The notes beneath the pieces were generated by a model. It was not told the origin of the DNA, searched no databases, and worked only from the letters and a program-made list of their open reading frames with translations. Positions 23,057-29,902 of a stretch of DNA of 64,000 bases are shown here, piece by piece. The position numbers and the translations under genes are program-made. This DNA is from Propionibacteriaceae bacterium (lineage in GTDB: Bacteria; Actinomycetota; Actinomycetes; Propionibacteriales; Propionibacteriaceae): NCBI GenBank assembly GCA_031266665.1, contig JAISAO010000021.1:28452-92451 (forward strand), read 5' to 3'. The stretch's first letter is position 1; each line of letters begins with the position of its first letter.

Positions 23057-24343
23057 TCATTCGGTGGCATTGTCTGTTTCGAGTCGACGCTTCCCGTGGC
23101 TATCGGGGAGTCGTTGCCACGCGCTTGATCCGACAGCAAAAAGGATGAAACCAATACACTGCGTGGCGACAATGCCATGAATCGTCGCTGACTCTCCGAA
23201 GAGGGTGAAAGCGAAACCACACGCTGCCAATCCGAAAGATCCACCGAGCTGGCTCATGGCGGACGTCAGGGAAAGAACCTGCGTTCGTGCCTCAATCGGA
23301 ATGCGCAGCAGTCTAACGGCGGCAGCTGGTCCATTACTCATGCCATTGAACAGCCCTGCGGTAAGCAAACAAACCGCCAGACTCACCGGTGTCAAACCGA
23401 TCAACAGCAAGCAGAACGTCAGTCCCTGAACGACCTTCCCAAGTGTTGCCAGAGGAACCAGTGGGAATCGTTTGACCGCCCAGACAGCCGCGAAACTCCC
23501 AAGCAATGCGCCAATCCCAAAAGCCCCGAAGACCATTCCGACTATCGTGACATCGCCATGATAGCGACTTACAACAAGTATTGGAACGGCCACGAATATG
23601 GCCTGCCAAGCCGCTTCAGTCAAGAACGTTCCAAGAGTCCAGAATGACAGGAGACGATCTCGAAGGAGAAGGCGCACTGTTCCGGAAAACCTCAAGGAAC
23701 CATTGTCAGACGGTCTACAACCACCAGGCACAAACCACAGCACGATACTGGCCGAAGCAGCGTAGGCAGCGGCATTGATATAGAGCACACCCGGTGCTCC
23801 AAGCACTGCTACTAGGCCAGCAGCCATCGGAGAACCGAGCATTCCAGCAAGTCGAACTGCGCCCTGCAACAGGGAAGTGCTTTGACCAAGGCGAGCTTCA
23901 TCTTGGCCTATCACGTCTCCGACGATGGCCTGTTGCGCTGCCAAGTAGGGGGCACCAAACATGCCTGCAACGAACACAATCAGCAGGAGTCCCTCAAGGT
24001 TGAGTACCCCGTTCAACTGCAGAGTAGGAATTGCTGCGGTCAGCCCACACCTTGCTAGATCGGCCATAATCATCCAGCGACGGTTTCCAAATCGCGCGGC
24101 GAGCTGACCGCCAAGAGGAGCAAACAGCGCGAGGGGCAGCAACTGAGTCGCCATCACAAGACCAGCTGCCCTAGGAGACTGCGACGCCGCAAGGACGAGC
24201 CATGGAAGACCAATCAGGTTGCACTGAACACCCGTAGTACTAACGACTTCGGCGATAACAAGTGGGCGAAATCCAGTTGCTGGCCTTGCGTTCGCGTTCG
24301 AATCATCCCTGTTGTGGTCGCGCCTACCAGCAGATAGCACCAC
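23057..24343 (-). CDS. MFS transporter (enterobactin exporter-like MFS_3 type)
   Basis: A 428-residue major facilitator with about 12 predicted helices. The first half has LPLALFAPLGGQLAARFGNRRWM (loop 2-3 signature) and the second half GMVFGAFGIGALLGSFAAVWAVKRFP. Such transporters export small molecules, often macrolides or siderophores. With the adjacent phosphopantetheinyl transferase fragment it looks like a piece of a natural-product cluster (inference). GTG 24343 is preceded by GGAGGGAGGTGA. Base composition is clearly poorer in GC than the core genes, supporting transfer. Confidence 0.88.
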   Translation of the reverse strand: MVLSAGRRDHNRDDSNANARPATGFRPLVIAEVVSTTGVQCNLIGLPWLVLAASQSPRAAGLVMATQLLPLALFAPLGGQLAARFGNRRWMIMADLARCGLTAAIPTLQLNGVLNLEGLLLIVFVAGMFGAPYLAAQQAIVGDVIGQDEARLGQSTSLLQGAVRLAGMLGSPMAAGLVAVLGAPGVLYINAAAYAASASIVLWFVPGGCRPSDNGSLRFSGTVRLLLRDRLLSFWTLGTFLTEAAWQAIFVAVPILVVSRYHGDVTIVGMVFGAFGIGALLGSFAAVWAVKRFPLVPLATLGKVVQGLTFCLLLIGLTPVSLAVCLLTAGLFNGMSNGPAAAVRLLRIPIEARTQVLSLTSAMSQLGGSFGLAACGFAFTLFGESATIHGIVATQCIGFILFAVGSSAWQRLPDSHGKRRLETDNATE

Positions 24344-24453
24344 TCACCTCCCTCCTGCATCACTCAACCGTCGACCCGAATTGGTGATCAACGCTGACTC
24401 AGGGTGACCTGTCTTCAGCGCAGTACCAGTTAGCACTACCACCGTGGTCTCGC

Positions 24454-25149
24454 CTATTTTTGACTACTGTTGCCTCCCGCCGAGGTGTACTGAAACTTAT
24501 ACTTCGGGTACGGCACCGCAATAGGCGACAGATGAGCGCCGAGCTGGCTCCAGAACTCATTGGCGTAGCGCTTAAGGATGAATACCGGAGGATCGATCTT
24601 AGCGGCGATGACCATCTCGCGCTCTCTGACATTGGCGACGGCGTCCTCTAACTGGGAGATGGATTCGGCCACCCGCTGAACGTCTGCGAGAGTCTCCCGG
24701 TCCGCCTTGATGCCGAAATACTTCATCAAGTACTTGATGGGCTCCATACTAGCGTTGCGCACAATTTGTAGGGACGCATTGTGGACGTGCGAGGCGTACT
24801 CGGCCACATTGCGGTTACGCCGGTTGTTCCACCTCGAGGTGTTGTCAAACGTCGCCAAGTGGGCGTACTGTCCGGTGGACGACGCCCCCACCTCGAACGA
24901 GCCCCGGGCTCTGATCTCAGCCACATAGCCCACAATGTCGTTGTGCTCGGCGACGACAGAGGCGACCTCGGCCCGCAACGCCTTGAACCGCTCTGAGCCG
25001 AAGTAACGATTCTTGCGGACTGCCCAGATGATCGAGCTGGCGACAATCACCACCGCCAGCGCGACGACGGCGACAATGGGGTTGTTGGTGACCATACCCA
25101 AGGCGACAGGCACCGCGATGAGCAGTGGAATAAACAACCACAGTGGCAC
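24454..25149 (-). pseudogene. membrane-anchored HNH protein, N-terminal half
   Basis: The 5' part of the split gene. It starts at GTG 25149 after AAGGGGGC with two membrane helices (about 3-20 and 24-45), followed by a long mainly helical segment (about 50-205) including FKALRAEVASVVAEHNDIVGYV and VQRVAESISQLEDAVANV. It ends in the repeat-encoded PIAVPYPKYK segment plus one Lys and a stop outside the repeat. In the intact family this continues into an HNH domain, now at 22203. The 231-residue product would be membrane-anchored but nuclease-less. A -10-like TAAAAT lies at 25184-25189. Confidence 0.78.
24460..24526. repeat. 67-bp perfect direct repeat, copy B
   Basis: Exact second copy of 22512-22578. 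On the minus strand it is followed directly by AAATAG, which truncates the N-terminal half of the HNH protein after one extra residue. Confidence 0.95.
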
Positions 25150-25388
25150 GTTGCCCCCTTCCGAGTGTCGAGCAAACTAGACAATTTTAACCATACGACG
25201 TCCAGCCCGTTTGACGGGTCCATCACTAACGTGTCGTTCGAGGCTTAACCGCAGGCTAGTTACTCCGGGGTGGCTTACCCCAGATCTGGCCAACGCACTC
25301 ACGTCTGGTCGGGCGCGACCACGCGGCGTCGGCTAGTTCAGCTCAACTTGTTCCGTTTCGAGTTGAAAGTGGTGGCGGCCCGGCGACC

Positions 25389-25508
25389 TCAGTGGTTCGA
25401 CAGGAAATCATCGCTGTCGCTGGAGAACATCAGCAAGGAGCGAGCCACCGGCTTGGCCAGGACGTTCGCGTCCAAGAAGACGATCAGGCCGGGCGGGTCA
25501 GTCCTCAT
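25389..25508 (-). pseudogene. PIN-domain toxin, truncated
   Basis: A 39-codon ORF starting at ATG 25508, 11 bases inside the end of the HTH antitoxin-like gene. It reads LIVFLDANVLAKPVARSLLMF, the first strand and helix of a PIN RNase with the first catalytic Asp (LDAN), then stops at TGA (25389-25391) after SDSDDFLSNH. About 100 residues with the remaining acidic residues are missing. No continuation is seen in the next 200 bases (25150-25388). Confidence 0.7.
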
Positions 25509-25860
25509 CCCCGAACAATTCCGCCTCTATGTCCGGGGCCACCAGCTCGGCCACCGCGTCCATCTGCTCATCCCACAGGCGGCGGGCCTCCGGATACGGG
25601 ATGCGGTTGCGGTTGCCGACCTTGATCACTTTGATCTCCCCGGCCGAGATGCGCCTAGAAACCGTGGACCGCGACACCATCAGCCGCCGCGCCAACTCAT
25701 CGGGGGTGAGCATCCTCGTCTCCGCGCTCACCACCACCGTCTGGCCGCTACGGGCTGCCTGCTCCACGAAACGGATCAGCGCGTCCCGCCAAGACGAGTT
25801 CGCCAGCGACGCGCTAACGGCCTCCGGCTCCAGGGTCATCACTGGTGTGCTCACCCTCAC
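25498..25860 (-). CDS. excisionase-type HTH protein (antitoxin of a PIN pair)
   Basis: A 120-residue DNA-binding protein. Residues about 50-100 are a MerR/excisionase-like helix-turn-helix: LTPDELARRLMVSRSTVSRRISAGEIKVIKVGNRNRIPY. Such proteins pair with PIN toxins, and a truncated PIN frame overlaps its 3' end, so it is probably the surviving antitoxin. Two GTG starts are possible: 25860 (listed) and 25854. No Shine-Dalgarno is clear. The C-terminal EAELFGDED tail is acidic, as is common for toxin-binding ends. Confidence 0.75.
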   Translation of the reverse strand: MRVSTPVMTLEPEAVSASLANSSWRDALIRFVEQAARSGQTVVVSAETRMLTPDELARRLMVSRSTVSRRISAGEIKVIKVGNRNRIPYPEARRLWDEQMDAVAELVAPDIEAELFGDED

Positions 25861-26038
25861 ACCCTACCACCAATTGCACAGACATCTAATCCCAGGTGTG
25901 CATCGGTGTTGTCCTAAGCGTCCGCGCACGACGTGGGACTCCCGGCCGGGGCGGGCGCGGGCCACAGGCTTAAGCCGCCTCGACGAGAACTGCGACCCCG
26001 ACTAGTCATTCAGCAGGAGGCCGCCGCGTCTCCCTGGC

Positions 26039-26067
26039 CCAACTAGATAGATAATCTATCTAGTTGG
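26039..26067. promoter_or_regulatory. 29-bp perfect palindrome, probable PadR operator
   Basis: CCAACTAGATAGAT (26039-26052), central A, then the exact complement ATCTATCTAGTTGG (26054-26067). A -10 box TACGAT (26071-26076) follows, so the palindrome covers the -35 and spacer. It lies 15 bases before the PadR start and is almost certainly its autoregulatory site. Confidence 0.82.
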
Positions 26068-26082
26068 CTGTACGATCTAGCC

Positions 26083-26580
26083 ATGAAGGCGATGGACTGG
26101 CCCGGCGAGTGGTTGCGCGGCACCCTGGAACTGGCCGTGCTGGGGGTGATCGCCCGCCAGACCACTTACGGCTACCAGATCGCCGCCCGCCTGGCCGAGG
26201 CCGGGCTGGGCGAGGTCAAAGGCGGCACCCTGTATCCCCTACTGTCCCGTCTGGAGCGCGACCAGTTGGTCACCTCCCGCTGGGGGGCCGGCGACGGCGG
26301 CCCCGGCCGCAAGTACTACCAATTGACCGCCGCCGGCAGCCGCCGCCTGGCCGAACTGGTCCCGGCCTGGCACGATTTCGCCGCCCGGGTGGCCGCCGCC
26401 GCCGACCCGCCGGCCGCAGTCCAGCCTCCCCACGATTCTCCAACCGCGCAGCCTCCCCACGAATCCACAACACCGGTCCAATCGATCCACGACTACCCGA
26501 CGGCGCTCCCATCTCCCCACAGCCCGACAACACCAACTCCGACGCCCCACACCCCGACCACCCAGGAGGCCACGTCATGA
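26083..26580 (+). CDS. PadR family transcriptional regulator with Pro/Thr/His-rich tail
   Basis: A 165-residue repressor. The first 100 residues are a typical PadR winged helix: LELAVLGVIARQTTYGYQIAARL, GGTLYPLLSRLERDQLV and GRKYYQLTAAGSRRLAEL. The last 60 residues are low complexity, repeating PPHDSPTAQ / PPHESTT-like blocks, and have no known role. ATG 26083 lies 6 bases after TACGAT, so the mRNA is leaderless. The stop overlaps the next start (ATGA), the classic PadR/HAAS-protein pairing. Binding to the 29-bp palindrome is inferred. Confidence 0.9.
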   Translation: MKAMDWPGEWLRGTLELAVLGVIARQTTYGYQIAARLAEAGLGEVKGGTLYPLLSRLERDQLVTSRWGAGDGGPGRKYYQLTAAGSRRLAELVPAWHDFAARVAAAADPPAAVQPPHDSPTAQPPHESTTPVQSIHDYPTALPSPHSPTTPTPTPHTPTTQEATS

Positions 26581-27329
26581 GCGATACCGACCGTTTCGAC
26601 TTCTCCGCCACCATCGCCCCCCATGTCGACCGTGCCTGGGCCACCGACTTCGTCTGGGAGTTGCGCCTGGGCACCGTCTCGGGCGAGGACATCGGCGCCG
26701 CCCTGGCCGAGGTCGAGAGCCATGTGACGGACAGCGGCATGGCCGCCGCCGAGGCCTTCGGCGACCCGGCGGCCTACGCCCGCTCGCTGGGCCTGCCGCC
26801 CGACCCGGGGCAATCGACCAGGGCGTTGTGGCGCGACATGGCGCCGATGCTGGTCCAACTCGCCGGCCTGTGGGTCGCCACGACCGGCCTCGGCAGCCTG
26901 GTCCGGGGCGACGCCGCCTATCTCGGCCTGAGCCCACTCCTTATGATCGCGGCCGTGGTCGCAGTGGTGGCCGCCAACCATTGGGTCCTACGCCTGATAC
27001 AGCGACACCCCATCGTCAGCGTGGCCTTGTTCGTGGTCACGCTGACCATCGTCGTCGCCCCCGACCAGTTGTTCCCCAGCCTGCGCTGGCACGTCGACGC
27101 GACGGCCGCCACCGTCGTCGGCCTGGTCCTAGTGACCGTCGGCTCCGTCATCATCCTGGCCACCGGGCCACGGCTGAAGTTCGCCGGCCTGATCACGCCG
27201 CCGTTGCCGTCCCCGGCCTCCCCCCGCCCCAAACTATGGGCCATCACCATCGTCCGCGCCCTGGCGGTCCCGCTGGCAGCTGGCCTGATCACCGGCTTGA
27301 CCTATCTGGTGTTCCACCTGAGAGTCTGA
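26577..27329 (+). CDS. HAAS/DUF1700-like membrane protein, PadR partner
   Basis: A 250-residue protein. The N-terminal 75 residues are soluble (FVWELRLGTVSGEDIGAALAEVESHVTDSG...AFGDPAAYARSLGLP), matching the HAAS signalling-domain pattern found next to PadR regulators. Five hydrophobic segments follow (about 92-112, 122-140, 147-163, 180-200, 220-245). GGAGG precedes ATG 26577, which overlaps the PadR stop. Likely part of a membrane-stress response; function unproven. A partial degraded duplicate of its 3' end lies at 28720. Confidence 0.8.
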   Translation: MSDTDRFDFSATIAPHVDRAWATDFVWELRLGTVSGEDIGAALAEVESHVTDSGMAAAEAFGDPAAYARSLGLPPDPGQSTRALWRDMAPMLVQLAGLWVATTGLGSLVRGDAAYLGLSPLLMIAAVVAVVAANHWVLRLIQRHPIVSVALFVVTLTIVVAPDQLFPSLRWHVDATAATVVGLVLVTVGSVIILATGPRLKFAGLITPPLPSPASPRPKLWAITIVRALAVPLAAGLITGLTYLVFHLRV

Positions 27330-27350
27330 CCCGCCCCGGTCTAAGGCGGG
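27330..27350 (+). terminator. hairpin after the PadR operon
   Basis: CCCGCC (27330-27335) pairs with GGCGGG (27345-27350), starting at the last base of the stop codon region. There is no strong T-tract. The copy downstream of the duplicated fragment near 28780 has lost this pairing. Confidence 0.45.
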
Positions 27351-27404
27351 CCAGAGCGGACGACCGAACGAGATCACGTCCAAAGCTTCTAGTAGGCTGA
27401 AATT

Positions 27405-28034
27405 ATGCCTGGGTGGAGCCACAACGCTTACTACCATCAATTATTGTTGGATTTATTACCGGTTCGTTCCCAACGAATCCTGGACGTGGGCTGCGGAACA
27501 GGGGCGTTTGCCGCCAAACTAGCCGGAAGGGCCGAACGGGTCGATGCCGTCGATTGCTCGGAAGCGATGATCAACCAGGCGAGGAGCCGCACTCCCGTCA
27601 ATGTGAACTGCGTTCTCGCTGATGTCCTTGAGGACCCGCTGCCCGGCAGGAACTATGACGTGATCGTGTCGCTCAGCGCCCTTCACCACCTGTCGCTGGA
27701 GCGTGCCCTCCCCATTCTGGCGACCGCGCTGCGCCCTGGGGGCCGCCTGGTTGCCATTGCCTTACCGCGACCTGACATCCCCCGCGAGCTTCCCGTGGAA
27801 GTGGCCGCGGCTGTCGGCTATCGACTCCTGGGCGCGGTGTTCTCAGCCCGCCGGGCCTTGGGCAGACCGGATGGCTTCGCCCAAGACTCCGCCGATTCGA
27901 TGATGCCCGTGGTCATTGACCCCTCGCTGACCACTCGCCAGGTAGCCGCACAGGCCGCACAACTCTTGCCGGGCGCGCGCGTGAGACGGTTACTTTTCTG
28001 GCGCTATCTACTGACATGGGAAAAGCCCTCTTAG
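27405..28034 (+). CDS. class I SAM-dependent methyltransferase
   Basis: A 209-residue Rossmann methyltransferase with motif I LDVGCGTGAFAAKLA (about 26-40), acidic residue in AVDCSEAMI, motif post-I VLADVLEDPLPGRNYDVIVSLSALHHL, and motif III LRPGGRLVAIALP. Substrate unknown. ATG 27405 lies 6 bases after TAGGCT (27393-27398): a leaderless start. It overlaps the convergent nucleotidyltransferase gene by 4 bases. It sits between the PadR operon and the decayed duplicate of that operon's end. Confidence 0.87.
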   Translation: MPGWSHNAYYHQLLLDLLPVRSQRILDVGCGTGAFAAKLAGRAERVDAVDCSEAMINQARSRTPVNVNCVLADVLEDPLPGRNYDVIVSLSALHHLSLERALPILATALRPGGRLVAIALPRPDIPRELPVEVAAAVGYRLLGAVFSARRALGRPDGFAQDSADSMMPVVIDPSLTTRQVAAQAAQLLPGARVRRLLFWRYLLTWEKPS

Positions 28035-28648
28035 GTCCGGAGATGTTGGGTGGATGTACACCGCGCCCCGTCCTCCAGCACGAGCCGGACGCGCGGACGC
28101 TCGCGCACCGTGCGCAGGAACAGATCCTCGCCCGCCCGCCAGGCCTCGGGCGTCACCAACCGTAGGTTGACCTCGCGGCCCAAGACACGCTCGGCCTGCT
28201 GCGCCGCCTCGTGGATGGCGGCGCGCGACGGGCGGCCGACCACCAAAACGTCGATGTCGCCCGGGGGGCCGCCAGGCTCACCGGCCCGCCGGGCCGCCCA
28301 CGAGCCGTAGATATAAGCCTCCTCGACGCCGGGAACACCGGCCAACAGCCCTGGCAGGACCGCGGTCGGGCCGTAGCTCAAGCGCAACAACTCGACCAGC
28401 GGGCCGTAAGCGGGGTCCTTTTGGTTGGCGGACAGCCGCACGGCCTGACCGACCCGCTCTTGGGCCAGCAGGCCGATTATGAGCAGGCGCTGGACCTCAC
28501 GGTGGACGGAGGCGTAAGAGGCGCCCACGAGCCGGGCCAGTTCGGCTATGGTGTGGCCGCGATCCGGGTTCAGCAACAGACGGGCCAAGATCTCCGCCTG
28601 AGCGTCGGAGCGGAAGAGCGGTGCCAGTCGCGGTGCAGATGTATTCAC
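28031..28648 (-). CDS. winged-helix regulator fused to a minimal nucleotidyltransferase
   Basis: A 205-residue protein. Residues about 10-75 form an ArsR-like winged helix (DAQAEILARLLL, TIAELARLVGASYASVHREVQRL). Residues about 95-180 form a Pol-beta-like nucleotidyltransferase with the signature YIYGSWAARRAG and the catalytic carboxylates in GDIDVLVVG. Such fusions resemble MNT-type toxin-antitoxin or self-modifying regulators. GTG 28648 is preceded by TAGTAT (28656-28661) with a 7-base gap, again leaderless. The open frame upstream of GTG has no family match. Confidence 0.83.
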   Translation of the reverse strand: MNTSAPRLAPLFRSDAQAEILARLLLNPDRGHTIAELARLVGASYASVHREVQRLLIIGLLAQERVGQAVRLSANQKDPAYGPLVELLRLSYGPTAVLPGLLAGVPGVEEAYIYGSWAARRAGEPGGPPGDIDVLVVGRPSRAAIHEAAQQAERVLGREVNLRLVTPEAWRAGEDLFLRTVRERPRVRLVLEDGARCTSTQHLRT

Positions 28649-28719
28649 ATACGCGATACTACTATCACGAATCAGGATAAATCCACGCAGGCTCCCCGGC
28701 GGGGACCGGCGACCCCCGA

Positions 28720-28790
28720 TCGGTCCCACTGGCCGCCGACCTGATAGTCGGCCTGACTTGCCTGGTGTCCCACCTGAGAACCTGGCCCGC
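28720..28790 (+). pseudogene. remnant of a second copy of the PadR-partner gene
   Basis: Encodes SVPLAADLIVGLTCLVSHLR, matching AVPLAAGLITGLTYLVFHLR at the end of the gene at 26577, and the following ~60 bases (CCCGCCCCGGTCTGAGCCAGAGCGG) match the downstream sequence at 27330-27360. Only the end of the copy remains. The rest of 28649-28903 shows no gene. Confidence 0.65.
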
Positions 28791-28858
28791 CCCGGTCTGA
28801 GCCAGAGCGGACGACCCACCGGCGTCACGACGGACTTGCGGTTTCTAAGCTGCGCGCG

Positions 28859-28878
28859 TGTGTGAGTGAGTGAGTGAG
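28859..28878. repeat. TGAG tetranucleotide repeat in the Fic promoter region
   Basis: About four to five GTGA/TGAG units run from 28859 to 28878 and lead directly into TATGCT (28880-28885), a possible -10 box for the Fic gene. Slippage here would alter promoter spacing in steps of 4 bases. Confidence 0.6.
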
Positions 28879-28903
28879 TTATGCTGGCGGGGGAGGTGAT
28901 CGG

Positions 28904-29758
28904 ATGGAGGACAAGTTCCACCTGACCCGGGAGGAGAACGTCTTCCTGGCGCGGAAACGCTGGCCGGACAGCATCTACTCCGGCATGCGCATGGAGAATC
29001 GCAACGTCACCTTCCCGCAGACCCAGACCATCTTGGAGGGGGCCAATGTCGCCGGGGTGTCGCTGGACGATGTTCAGGCCATCCTCAACCTGCGCGATGC
29101 CTGGCGCTTCGTGCTGAACACCCTGGACGAGCCTCTGGATTTGGCCTATCTCAGTTCGATCCAGGCCAAAGTGGCTTTTCGGGAAGCGCTGGCCTGGGGA
29201 ACGCTGCGGACCGGGTCGATCGGTATTTCCGGCGTCGGCTACGTCCCCCCAGTCCCCGTGGCTGAGACGGTTGAGGCGGGCTTGGCGGACTTGATGGGCC
29301 GCGAGCGGTCGGCCACGGCCACAGCCCTGACGGTCTTCTGCCAGGTGGCGCGCGGCCAATTGTTCTGGGACGGCAACAAGCGCACGGCGATGCTGGCGGC
29401 CAATCGGATTCTCATCCGCGCGGGCGCCGGGATACTGCTGGTGCCCGACCGGTCCATGGCGGCCTTCTCCAGCCAGCTCAGCGCCTTTTACGAATCCGGT
29501 GACCCGGATGAGTTGGAACGCTTCCTCTATTCCCAGGCCGTGTTCGGGATGGAGCCGCTGCCACCCCCGGCGCCAACCTCGGCGGGCCTCCGCACCGGCG
29601 CCTGGCTCAAGCGGCGCCGACGGGAGCAGGGCTTGACCCAGCGGCAATTGGCCGAGGCTGTAGGCGTGACCACCAGCGCCGTGGCCAATATCGAGCAAGG
29701 CCAGCGCCGAGGCTCCACGGCGGTCTGGGACAGCATTGAGCGCCTGCTGTCAGGCTGA
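28904..29758 (+). CDS. Fic-domain protein with C-terminal XRE helix-turn-helix
   Basis: A 284-residue protein. The Fic domain (about 75-215) has the motif QLFWDGNKR at 152-160; canonical Fic enzymes have HxFx(D/E)GNxxR, so the catalytic His is replaced by Gln. An N-terminal segment QTILEGANV resembles the inhibitory (S/T)xxxE(G/N) helix. Residues 231-284 are an XRE HTH (RRREQGLTQRQLAEAVGVTTSAVANIEQGQ). GGGAGGTGAT sits 8 bases before ATG 28904. AMP-transfer activity is therefore doubtful; a regulatory or altered Fic toxin is possible. Confidence 0.87.
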   Translation: MEDKFHLTREENVFLARKRWPDSIYSGMRMENRNVTFPQTQTILEGANVAGVSLDDVQAILNLRDAWRFVLNTLDEPLDLAYLSSIQAKVAFREALAWGTLRTGSIGISGVGYVPPVPVAETVEAGLADLMGRERSATATALTVFCQVARGQLFWDGNKRTAMLAANRILIRAGAGILLVPDRSMAAFSSQLSAFYESGDPDELERFLYSQAVFGMEPLPPPAPTSAGLRTGAWLKRRRREQGLTQRQLAEAVGVTTSAVANIEQGQRRGSTAVWDSIERLLSG

Positions 29759-29795
29759 CCCAAGCGTGCCGACAGGCAGCGCAAACACTGTCCGC

Positions 29796-29898
29796 TGAGG
29801 CTTATTCACGACGCCATCGCAGGTCAGACTAGCCGGTCGCCACCAGTCGTCATCCCGGACTTGATCCGGGATCTGGGCCAGCCCGTGAATAAGTCTCA
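29796..29898. repeat. dispersed repeat element, copy 2
   Basis: Terminal inverted repeats TGAGGCTTATTCACG (29796-29810) and CGTGAATAAGTCTCA (29884-29898) match with one mismatch. The core has the palindrome TCCCGGACTTGATCCGGGA. It lies between the convergent Fic and VanS-like genes, where the hairpin may also end transcription from both sides. A degenerate copy is at 3284-3376. Confidence 0.75.
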
Positions 29899-29902
29899 AC
29901 GT

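Larger units (their letters stand above)
22512..24459. mobile_element. 1,948-bp acquired cassette bounded by 67-bp direct repeats
   Basis: Removing one repeat unit (22512-24459) rejoins the two halves of the membrane-HNH gene in frame with no lost codon. The cassette carries an MFS exporter and a truncated phosphopantetheinyl transferase, and has visibly lower GC (about 50% in sampled lines against 62-72% in core genes). No transposase, integrase or terminal inverted repeat is visible, so the mechanism is unclear. A misassembly joining at the 67-bp repeat is an alternative. Confidence 0.65.

Noticed and set aside
22130..25260. insertion sequence or prophage
   Set aside because: No transposase, integrase, phage structural gene or terminal inverted repeats; only the 67-bp direct repeats and lower GC support acquisition.
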